From assembly GCF_902806685.2 (NCBI RefSeq), contig NC_048563.1:5570423-5634422 (forward strand): a DNA stretch of 64,000 nucleotides, given 5' to 3'. Positions within the stretch are counted from its first letter, which is position 1; each line of letters opens with the position of its first letter. Both the position numbers and the translations under genes were made by a program. Below, in pieces: positions 56,630-64,000 of this stretch. The notes under the pieces were generated by a model, which was given only the letters and a program-made list of their open reading frames with translations, had not been told where the DNA came from and made no database searches. Source of the DNA: Maniola hyperantus (taxonomy: Eukaryota > Arthropoda > Insecta > Lepidoptera > Nymphalidae).

Positions 56630-58527
56630 TTACAAAGTGACTGCTCCGCTCAGTAAGTTAGTTGCCAGGTTGGAAGGTAGCTTTAACAATGTTGTTAGGA
56701 GCTTGTTGCAATTCTGGGCACATCCTGATTGTTGTTGTTGTTGAGGCGGTGGTTGTTGTTGAGGTATCGGTTGTTGTTGAGGCATCGGTTGTTGTTGAGG
56801 CATCGGTTGTTGTTGAGGCATCGGTTGTTGTTGAGGCATTGGTTGTTGAGGCGGCGGTTGTTGTTGGGGCAGTTGTTGGAGCGGTTGTTGCATTTGTTGA
56901 ACTGGTTGAGCAGCTATGAACACAAAAAAAAATACAAGGTATGTTAGATATTACAAAATAGAAAATACAAAAACAAAAACGATTCCGTGTAAGAGCTATG
57001 AACGGTTAAAATACCGGCCAAGTGCGAGTCGGGTCCCGCTTTTTTAGAATTCCGTACATAATTATGTTTTGGGCACAGCTTACAAAATACTTAATGAATA
57101 CAGTACAGTAGCCGGCAGGAAATATTGTACATCGGCAAAAAGAGATAGAGTTTTGGTAGAGCGTTGTCTCTGCCGTTGCGACCGACAAAACGTCACATAG
57201 GTATGAGTGACAGAGACAACGCTCTACGAAGCTGAAATCTCGTACTAAAGGTCGATATACAAGTCGCTTCACGGTGTGGGTACTTACCTTGGTATTGCAT
57301 TTGGTGTGGTGCATGGTAGGGGACAGCGTAGTACATGATGGGGCACGCCAATGTTGTTAGGGGATCTGCAGAAAATACAAAATTTCATTAAAAACCGGCT
57401 AAGTGCGATTTGAACTCGCACACGACGGGTTCCGTACCAGAAGTAACATTTTTTATTTTTATTTTGTGATGTAACCACAAAATCACAATTGATTTTTTCT
57501 TATACTTGTTCAATTACACAATTAACAATGCTTTTACAATGCTTCCTGCCAAAAATCTTATGATTATATCTGTCTGTCTGTCTGTCTGTCTGTCTGTCAA
57601 GAAACCTACAGGGTACTTCCCGTTGACCAAGAATCATGAAATTTGGCAGGTAGGTAGATCTTATAGCTCTGAAAATCTGAAAATCTGAAAACCGTGAATT
57701 TAGGGTTAGATCACACAAAAAAATATTAAATTGTGGTCATGAACTAATATAATTAGTGTTTTCAATTATCAAAGTAAGATAACTATATCAAGTGGGGTAT
57801 CATATTATGAAAGGGCTTCACCCGTGCATTCTAAAACAGATTTTTATTTATTTTTATGCATCATAGTTTTTGAATTATCGTGCAAAATGTTGAAAAAATA
57901 CGACTGTAGTACGGAACCCTCGTTGCGCGAGCCTGACTCGCACTTGGCTGGTTTTTTATTTTTATTTTGTGATGTACCTAACCACAAATTCACAATTTCC
58001 AGATTTTTTCTTATACTTGTGCAATTACACAATTAACAATGCTTTTACCATGCTTTCTGCCAAATCTTATGATTATTTTTATTTTATTTTGGTGATGTAT
58101 TCACAAATTCACGGTTATCGGATTTTTCCCTTGACGTGTGCTATAAGACCTACCTACCTGCCAAATTTCATGATTCTAGGTCAACGAGAAGTACCCTATA
58201 AGTTTTCTTGACAGACACGACGGACAGACAGACAGACAGACAGACAACGAAGTTATCCTAAAAGGGTTCCTTTTTCTTTTTGTGGTACGGGACCCTAAAA
58301 AATATTAAAATATATGTATATAAATATTTTCATTTACCTACTTACGCCAACTAATAACAAGTTATACTCTACCACAGGTTCGGAAAACAGTTTCTAATGA
58401 GAGAAGCCAGCAAGAAATTTATTTTTTAGCGACTCCAAAAAAAAGAGGAGGTTGTCGATTCGTACTTTTTTTGCGTGGATAAGGACTTACCAAAAATTAA
58501 AATTAATATCAAAATTATGGAATACAT
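56630..58527 (-). CDS. Small secreted Gln/Pro-repeat protein, three exons, 132 residues
   Basis: Exons 58527-58491, 57365-57288 and 56913-56630 join in phase 1 at both introns (donors GTAAGT, GTAAGT; acceptors CTGCAG, TCATAG). Exon 1 codes MYSIILILILIF, and the signal peptide continues to about TTLA in exon 2. The mature protein starts CPIMYYAVPYHAPHQMQYQ, then has a Gln/Pro region with five MPQQQP-type units (18-bp period at about 56755-56850), then QQQSGCAQNCNKLLTTLLKL and a C-terminus GAVTL. Three Cys in the mature chain. No family recognised; short repetitive secreted proteins of this kind occur in silk, eggshell, cuticle and venom-gland secretions, and nothing here decides between them. 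Introns carry C/D repeats. A TATA-like TATTTATA lies near 58620. Confidence 0.8.
57395..58305. repeat. Two C repeats and partial copies in the first intron of the Gln/Pro gene
   Basis: Partial copy at 57395-57500 (GGCTAAGTGCGATTTG), copy with (TCTG)7 from 57570 to 57955, and a further inverted partial at 57960-58303 with (CAGA)n. Several copies are truncated against each other. Confidence 0.75.
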
Positions 58528-58581
58528 CGTTATTATTATTAGTCGTTAATTATATTAAACACGTCTTTCTTAATCTTATGT

Positions 58582-58630
58582 CACTGTATATTATGAAAAA
58601 ATGTCTACCTAGGTAGAATTTATAAATACT
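58582..58630 (-). promoter_or_regulatory. Candidate core promoter of the Gln/Pro-repeat gene
   Basis: Two TATA-like words on the minus strand, TATTTATAAATT (about 58628-58617) and ATAATATA (about 58593-58586), lie 60-100 bp before the ATG at 58527. Confidence 0.45.
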
Positions 58631-58739
58631 ACTAATCAATTTCTGGCTAAGCAATTTACGACTTTATGATGAGCGTAATATGGGCACTTTTTATTTGAAA
58701 ATAGTTTTCATTAGTTTATTAAACGGTTGATTAGACGTT

Positions 58740-59040
58740 TAAACTAAACAATCTCAAGTTTATAGTAATAATTCAATTTTTACTACTTGTTTTTTTAGGG
58801 CTCCTGATTCAGGAGGATGATTCAGGAACTTCAGATGATGCTAAATTATATATATATATATATTTTTAAATTTTTGGTGTCAAGCATAGACTACAGTCTA
58901 CACCATAGAGTTTCAGATACTCCTCAATCCTGATGCTGCAAGGTACTGAACTTCTGAGCCGTGTGAATTTGGAAAGTTTTGCTGGTGAATTGAAATTTTA
59001 AGTACCAAGCAATGATTAGTTACAATAAAAAGCTTAAAAA
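58740..59040. other. Spacer with dispersed repeat, no gene
   Basis: (TA)n at 58850-58862, then a segment sharing CTCCTCAATCCTGATGCTGC and TTAAGTACCAAGCAA with 2485-2580 upstream of the alpha-mannosidase exons: an uncharacterised dispersed repeat. Confidence 0.5.
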
Positions 59041-59049
59041 TATATATTA

Positions 59050-59237
59050 AAAAACCGACTTCCAAAACCACTACAAAGTAAAAAATAACTTTTGTTTCTA
59101 CACGTGTATGAAGTCGGGCGAGCATAATAAAAGAAACTAGAAATCAAAGCGTGAAGCTCACCCGACTTCAACATACATAGATACGTGTAGAAACAAAGGT
59201 TATTTTTTACTTTGTAGTGGTTTTGGAAGTCGGTTTT
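59050..59237. mobile_element. Fold-back element ending AAAAACCGACTTC
   Basis: Arms AAAAACCGACTTCCAAAACC...GTTTCTACACGT on both sides in inverted order, about 60-75 bp each with a few changes, around a 60-bp centre. Related at its tips to the element at 49361-49673. Confidence 0.8.
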
Positions 59238-59283
59238 TATAATAAAAAAAATTTACATCCTATATTTATATGTTTTTATTTAT

Positions 59284-60363
59284 TCAAATGATTGTGTCTA
59301 GAAGAGTAATGTAATTGTGGTCGTTACATCTTTCTTCGGACCATAATGTCGTGCCTCCACCATGCTCAACTCTGAAACAAAAATAATATTTTAGTTATAA
59401 TCTTAAACTAAATATATATAGAAGGAAAAGGTGACTGACTGACTGACTGATCTATCAACGCACAGCTCAAACTACTGGACGGATCGTGCTGGAATTTAGC
59501 ATGCAGATAGCTATTATGACGTAGACGTCCGCTAAGAAAGGATTTTTGAAAATTCAACCCCTAGGGGGTTGAAATAGGGGTTTGAAATTTGTGTAGTCCA
59601 CGCGGACGAAGTCGCGAGCATAAGCTAGTTCAATATATTTTGAAAAATTTAATCGGGGGAAACATTATCATCGATATAGACCCCAAAACAATTTTTTTGG
59701 AATTCTTCTGTCTGTCTGTCTAATGCCCGCATCACACGAAAACTACTGAACGGATTTTGATGAAATTTGGTACAGTGGTAGCTGTTAGGTGAAAAGCTAG
59801 CAGACAGACAGACGGACACACTTTCGAAGGATTTAGATGATTGGATTAGATACATACATACCTGTTTCTTAGCAGAAAATCATGCAAAAAATGGAGGCGA
59901 GGAATCAAACTGTATTGAATCCTAAGATGTCCTGCATCCTTGTCTATTCCTATAGAGATTGAGGGAGATGTAAGAATTTTTGGTAGAAATACGCCTGAAA
60001 TTAAATAAAACCGGTCAAGTGCGAGTCGGGCTAGCACACGAAGGGTTCCGTACCGTCGTACAAGTTTTTTTTAATTTTATGGCTGCCATTTTGAAATTTT
60101 TAGTGTTTGTTGTTATAGCGGCAATAGAAATATATATTCTGTGAATATTTCAGCCAAAAATAGTATGAGTTTCAACATTTTATGAATTTTCATCCTCTTA
60201 TCGATTTTCAAAAATTCAACTTAAGCTTAGACTTTTTTTGTTAATTTTGTATTAGTGTAGATAGGTGATTGGTTAGTAAAGAATAAAATAAGTAATTAAC
60301 AATTAATTAAAAAAAATTTAAGTATTTACACCATATTATAGCCACGATGGCTTGAAATGACAT
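59284..60363 (-). CDS. Small secreted protein, three exons, 84 residues
   Basis: Exons 60363-60330, 59994-59862 and 59371-59284 join in phases 1 and 2 (donors GTAAAT, GTATGT; acceptors TTTCAG, TTTCAG). Exon 1 codes MSFQAIVAIIW and the joined codon is TGC, giving a hydrophobic N-terminus MSFQAIVAIIWCVFLPKIL. The rest includes GIDKDAGHLRIQYSLIPRLH, FLHDFLLRNRVEHGGGTTLW and SEERCNDHNYITLLDTII, stop TGA. I do not recognise it. AATAAATAAAAAC follows the stop at once (59283-59270), a good polyadenylation signal. A TATAAAG box lies at 60405-60399, so the 5' UTR would be very short. The second intron holds an R repeat. The phase agreement across three independent exons makes chance unlikely, but there is no homology support. 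Confidence 0.7.
59411..59632 (-). repeat. R repeat in the intron of the 84-residue gene
   Basis: Complete copy, reverse orientation, from AAGGAAAAGGTGACTGACTG-like start to GCGAGCATAAGCTAGT. Confidence 0.88.
60010..60165. repeat. D-type repeat fragment
   Basis: CGGTCAAGTGCGAGTCGGGC through TTGTTGTTATAGCGGCAATA. It lies in the first intron of the 84-residue gene. Confidence 0.7.
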
Positions 60364-60398
60364 GGTTAAATAGAAGATTTTTTTGAAAAATCATTAAA

Positions 60399-60405
60399 CT
60401 TTATA
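60399..60405 (-). promoter_or_regulatory. TATA box of the 84-residue gene
   Basis: TATAAAG on the minus strand, about 36-40 bp upstream of the ATG at 60363. Confidence 0.5.
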
Positions 60406-60489
60406 CCTACCTACTGGTTTTGTTATTCTAACATTGCGTCGAAGTACCTATAGAATTTTCAAACTTTCTAAATTAAATAAAACATGCGA

Positions 60490-61005
60490 AGATATGAAAA
60501 ATGCGACAGTGTGTATGTCTGTTACGTTATCACGGCCCATCCGATTAACCAATTTTGATGAAATTCTGTGCAGAGATAGCTTGAATCCCAGACACGGGAT
60601 ATAGGCTACATTTTATTCGGAAAATCAAAGAGTTCCCATGGGATTTTTCAAAAACCTAAAAAATGATGATGGATGCGGAAAAAGACGCGGGCGTATTTAA
60701 ATCCATACTAATATTATAAACTAGCTGGTGCCCGCGACTTCGTCCGCGTGAAATTAATTTTTTAAAAATCCCGTGGAAACTCTTTGAGTTTCATTTATAA
60801 TAACTTAATAAGGGTACTGATGTGAAAGTTTGTCAGTATGTCTGTCTGCTATACTTTTTCACAGCCCATTCGCTTAACCTTTTTTGACGTTTGGTACGGA
60901 GATAGGTATAGCTTGTATCCCAGAGACGGACATAGACTTTTTATTCCGGGAGATTTCCGGGAAATCCATCCGGACGGATGAAGTCGCAGGCATCAGCTAG
61001 TTCGC
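60490..61005. repeat. Two Q repeats, head to tail
   Basis: First copy 60490-60720, diverged (GACGCGGGCGTATTTAAATC). The second has a short reversed head at 60722-60790 and runs to GCAGGCATCAGCTAGT at 61000. Lies between the divergent 84-residue gene and the plus-strand secreted-protein gene. Confidence 0.75.
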
Positions 61006-61206
61006 TATATCTTGAAAATACAGACCAATTATAATCACAGGCAGTGGTACTGATTCTGAGCACACCTAGATTTTAGAGTATTCGCATCCTCTTCTTACTA
61101 ATGTATTATGAAAAGAACAGACACAGTTTGACAGTTTTAAATTTAATTTAGAGCTGTCATCCTGACTTTAGCTGCCAGTCGCGAGCCTATTGTGGCTAAT
61201 TCCATT

Positions 61207-61337
61207 GTACACAATCTCTAAACTAAACTAAAATGGCACGTCTAAATCTATTGCTATCCCTTTCATAATGTTGCTTACGAAAAAGGATGGCATTAAATTT
61301 AGACCTGTTAATTTAGTTTAGTTTAGAGATTGTGTAC
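61207..61337. mobile_element. MITE with about 30-bp terminal inverted repeats
   Basis: Left end GTACACAATCTCTAAACTAA and right end TTAGTTTAGAGATTGTGTAC pair perfectly; a second inner word ATTTAGAC/GTCTAAAT also pairs. 131 bp, non-coding, about 360 bp upstream of a TATA box. Confidence 0.88.
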
Positions 61338-61754
61338 AAGAGAATCGGTCCCAATGTGTAGCGTTCACTATAGAGTCTTTAAATATAAAATTCATGTGCC
61401 GTCCTTTTTAAGCAATATTAAAAAGAAAAAGCAATAGATACTTTGAATTTAGTTTAGAGAGAGACTACAGAATCGGCGCCTGGAGTTTTTATAATTCAAG
61501 AGCATTCAAATATCCGAAAAATACCTAACAATCATTTGCAGCGAACCGTAAATTGTAAACTATCCACATTTTTCAATCAAAGAAAAATCATAATATTTCC
61601 AAAAATAGTTACTAATATTTGCCATGAACCGTAAACTTTGTAAACATGCAATATTGAATTTGGAATTGTAAACAGGTAAAATTAAACTTTTGAGTATAAA
61701 AAGTGACGGGTTGCCTCCAAAAAATCACAGAACGGTGGTGATAGAATAACCAAA
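61338..61754 (+). promoter_or_regulatory. Promoter and 5' UTR of the plus-strand secreted-protein gene
   Basis: TATAAAAA at 61695-61702, then an untranslated leader of about 25-30 bp to the ATG at 61755. Upstream 61338-61690 is AT-rich single-copy sequence with repeated CCATGAACCGTAAAC / GCGAACCGTAAATTGTAAAC words near 61540 and 61625 that could be binding sites or a short duplication. Confidence 0.6.
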
Positions 61755-63180
61755 ATGGCGTTTTTAACTGGTTTTTTCCTTGTTGGTAAGTTACTTTAGT
61801 AAATTTAATTACCTAAGTACTATAAGTTCATCATCATCATGATCAACCCATTGCCGACTCACTGCAGCGCACGGGTCTCCTCTCAGAGAGAAGGGTTTTG
61901 ACCATATTCCATCATGCTGGCCAAGTGCGGTTGGCAGACTTCGCCACATACAACCCTCAGGCATACAGGTTTCCTCACGGACGTTTTTCTTCACCGTTAA
62001 TTTCTTAAAACGCACCGAAAAGGTGCGTGCCCGGGATCGAACCCCCGACCTCCCGAATAGGAGCTGGGCGTCTTAACCACTAGGCTATCACGGCTTAACC
62101 ATAAGTTCATCATGAACAACCCATCGCCGGCTCACTACAGAGCACGGGTCTTCTCTCAATATGAGAAGGGTTTGGCCATAGTCCACCACGCTGGTCAAGT
62201 GTGGATTGGCAAATTTCACACCTTTGAGAACATTATGGAGAACTCTCAGGCATGCAGGTTTCCTCACGATGTTTTCCTTCACCGTTAAAGCAAGTGATAT
62301 TTAATTTTTCAAAACGCACATAGCTCCGAAAAGTTAGACGTGCCCGGGCTCGAACCCCCGACCTCCGATTAGAAGGCGGACGTCCTAACCACTAGGCTAT
62401 CACAGCGCAAAGCAACGTTTAATAAATAGCAATAAGCTAATAGGTAATTGCGAGACTTGCGAGACTCTTGCTGCAAGACCAAGACCAAGACTGGGAGCGC
62501 AATACCAAGACCAAGACCAGGTGTATTGGCGCAAGACCAAGACCAAGACTGGCTACGTATCGTCTTGTTCGTTGCCAACGTTGCCAACTTAACTTAAGAC
62601 CTGGAGCCGCAGCAGAAACAGCTGAAAACGGCAAGCGGCGCAAGTATGCCTCTCTTATAGAGAGTTCTTTACATTTTTGTTCCGTTTGCCGTGGAGACCC
62701 TGGAGCCATGGAGTCTTAGTGCAAAAAATTTTTTTACGAGACATTTCACCGCGATTAATAGCCTCATCTGGTGACAGAAGGGCTGGCTCATTTTTTGCGC
62801 AACGGGTCAGCCTGGCTGTCCAGCGCGGAAATGAAAATTCTTGGCACCATTCCACACGGGCATGATTTATATAGTAATTAGATAAGCTTTAAGTTTTATT
62901 GTAATATTAAAAAAAAAACTTAACCATTATTTTCTAGCTCTACTATGCTCAGTACGCTGCAACCCATTGGGTGAAACCACCGTCTGTGAATCTACGCCCA
63001 ATGTTTTGCCGAGCTTTGGCCTTGGGGTTGGACCGTTGGGACTAAACCTACCATCATCTTTACTAATGCAGCTTATGTCACAAACCGTGGCCCCAACGTT
63101 GGGCTCGACTACCATATGTGACAGCAAACCTAACATTGGCTTACCTGTCATTTCACCTTATGGCTTACCTTTCAATACAG
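61755..63180 (+). CDS. Secreted protein, first two exons (continues beyond the window)
   Basis: Exon 1 is 61755-61785 (MAFLTGFFLV, donor GTAAGT) and exon 2 is 62938-63180 (acceptor TTCTAG, donor GTAACT); both introns are phase 1. The joined codon GCT gives MAFLTGFFLVALLCSVRC, a textbook signal peptide. The mature part has two related segments, ETTVCESTPNVLPSFGLG and STTICDSKPNIGLPVISP, around GVGPLGLNLPSSLLMQLMSQ: paired TT(V/I)C(E/D)SxPN motifs with one Cys each. Intron 2 runs to the window end, so the 3' part is missing. No family recognised. Intron 1 holds two S1 SINEs and a LINE remnant. Confidence 0.82.
61826..62408 (-). mobile_element. Two S1 SINEs in tandem (intron of the secreted-protein gene)
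   Basis: Copies at 61826-62098 and 62105-62408, both minus, each from TCATCATG/AACCCATCGCCG to the A box complement CTAACCACTAGGCTATCAC. Confidence 0.9.
62440..62900 (+). pseudogene. CAAGAC-rich stretch and LINE C-terminal remnant
   Basis: 62462-62555 is built of AAGACCAAGACCAAGACTGG-like units. 62590-62890 is the LINE C-terminus also seen at 48.6 kb (PGAAAETAENGKRRKYASLI, GSFFAQRVSLAVQRGN), truncated and frameshifted. Confidence 0.8.
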
Positions 63181-63203
63181 GTAACTACTTTTACTACCTG
63201 ATT

Positions 63204-63548
63204 ATCATCATCATTATCAACCCATCGCCGGCCCACTACTAAGCGTGGGTTCCCTCTTAGTGTGAGAAGGAAAGAAAGTAGGCAAGAAAAAAATGCAAAT
63301 TTTTTGAAAGTTAGAAACGTTTAGACCATGTAGTCCGCCACGCTAGCCCAGCGCGGATCGGCAGACTTTATACACCTTCGAGAACATTATGGAGAATTCT
63401 CAGGCATACGATGATTCCCTTCACCGTTGAAGCAAGCGTTGTGACATTTAATCACAACCACAACGCATATAAAAGTTAGAGGTGCGTGTCCGGGATCGAA
63501 CCCCTGACCCCGAAATCGTCTAAGCCACTAGGCTATCGTGGCACAACC
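63204..63548 (-). mobile_element. S1 SINE, minus orientation
   Basis: From ATCATCATCATTATCAACCC to CTAAGCCACTAGGCTATCGTGGC, with a short insertion near 63265-63310. In intron 2 of the secreted-protein gene. Confidence 0.85.
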
Positions 63549-63601
63549 GCACCGCACGCTATAAGTACCTATAATGCAGCATAAATTTTGAGGACTCACC
63601 A

Positions 63602-64000
63602 TTTTTAGGGTTCCGTACCTCAAAAGGAAAAAAGGAACCCTTATAGGATCGCATTGTCTGCCTGTCTGTCTGTCCTGTCTGTCAAGAGAACCTATTTGGT
63701 ACTTCCCGTCGACCTAGAATCATTAAATTTGGTAGATAGGTAGGTCTTATAGTACAAGTAAAGGAATAAATCCGAAAACCGTGAATTTGTGGTTACATCA
63801 CAAAAAAAAATGTGTTTACGTAATTTTTAATAACAGCGCCATCTATATGTGATTTGATAAATTAAAATTAATTTATCAAATCACATATAGATGGCGCTGT
63901 TGTCATTATCTTGCAGTGTTGCACATAAAAATGTTAAAATATCTTGTACGATAGTACGGAATCCTTCGTGTGCGAGTCCGACTCGCACTTGGCCGGTTTT
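63602..64000. repeat. C repeat with a perfect 32-bp palindrome insertion
   Basis: From TTTTTAGGGTTCCGTACCTC to GACTCGCACTTGGCCGGTTTT at the window end. The middle of the C unit is replaced by an inverted repeat: 63832-63863 pairs perfectly with 63870-63901 around a 6-base loop (AACAGCGCCATCTATATGTG...). Confidence 0.85.

Noticed and set aside
56662..56947. Plus-strand Val/Leu-rich frames opposite the Gln/Pro gene
   Set aside because: They are antisense translations of the CAA/CCG repeat and have no splice or promoter support.
60146..60215. Alternative minus-strand signal-like start MKIHKMLKLILFLA for the 84-residue gene
   Set aside because: No GT donor follows in a usable phase and part of it lies in a D-type repeat; the exon at 60363-60330 fits phase and has a TATA box.

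Overview
The window is animal nuclear DNA, almost certainly from a moth or butterfly (Lepidoptera). It is AT-rich, its genes are split by spliceosomal introns with GT..AG borders, and most of the non-coding space is made of repeat families typical of lepidopteran genomes: tRNA-derived SINEs, short tails ending in CAGTCAGTCACC, (TCTG)n-bearing repeats, and many broken LINEs. There is no bacterial or organellar signal, no CRISPR array and no free-standing tRNA or rRNA gene. Repeat names used below: S1 (SINE with tRNA boxes, later part ending in (ATG)n), S2 (SINE with head GGCGCAGTGGTGAGCG), C (repeat bounded by GGCCAAGTGCGAGTC and GGTACGGAACCCTAA), R (tail from CTAGCTTATGC to CAGTCAGTCACC), Q (from ATTATAAATGCGAAAGTGTG to CGGGCATCAGCTAGT), L (LINE C-terminal remnant coding KLKWQWAGHI).

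Left part (1-11 kb) holds conserved genes: a Ty3/gypsy pol remnant (283-1784); the last five exons of a lysosomal alpha-mannosidase-like GH38 gene (2640-7335, +) with an unusual acidic repeat insertion; a two-exon XTBD-domain gene (8761-9376, -), predicted partner of the XRN2 exonuclease; and URM1, the ubiquitin-like sulfur carrier (10226-11026, +), divergent from the XTBD gene.

Middle part (11-35 kb) is a transposon graveyard with well-resolved nested insertions: a copy of a GH38 exon fragment carrying a 5'-truncated LINE with 14-bp target duplication, a solo LTR inside a SINE, a hAT-type element inside an LTR-like element inside a LINE, a GC-rich TIR element, and many small inverted-repeat elements. 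I see no host gene here.

Right part (35-64 kb) is the most novel. I reconstruct four genes for secreted proteins that I cannot assign to any family: a giant two-exon gene (35100-50878, -) coding about 3415 residues, of which about 3398 come from one 10.2-kb exon; a small Gln/Pro-repeat protein (56630-58527, -); an 84-residue protein (59284-60363, -); and a partial gene running out of the window (61755-63180+, +). In all four, a very short first coding exon encodes most of the signal peptide and ends in phase 1, and a TATA-like box lies 40-95 bp upstream. The giant gene repeats the plan of silk heavy-chain genes (tiny signal exon, then one huge repetitive exon with Cys-bearing ends), although its composition (Asn, Ser, Pro, Leu, Ile, Thr) is unlike known fibroins. 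A secreted structural role (silk, eggshell, cuticle or gland secretion) is inference only. These gene models rest on my hand reading of splice sites and reading frames and need transcript support.
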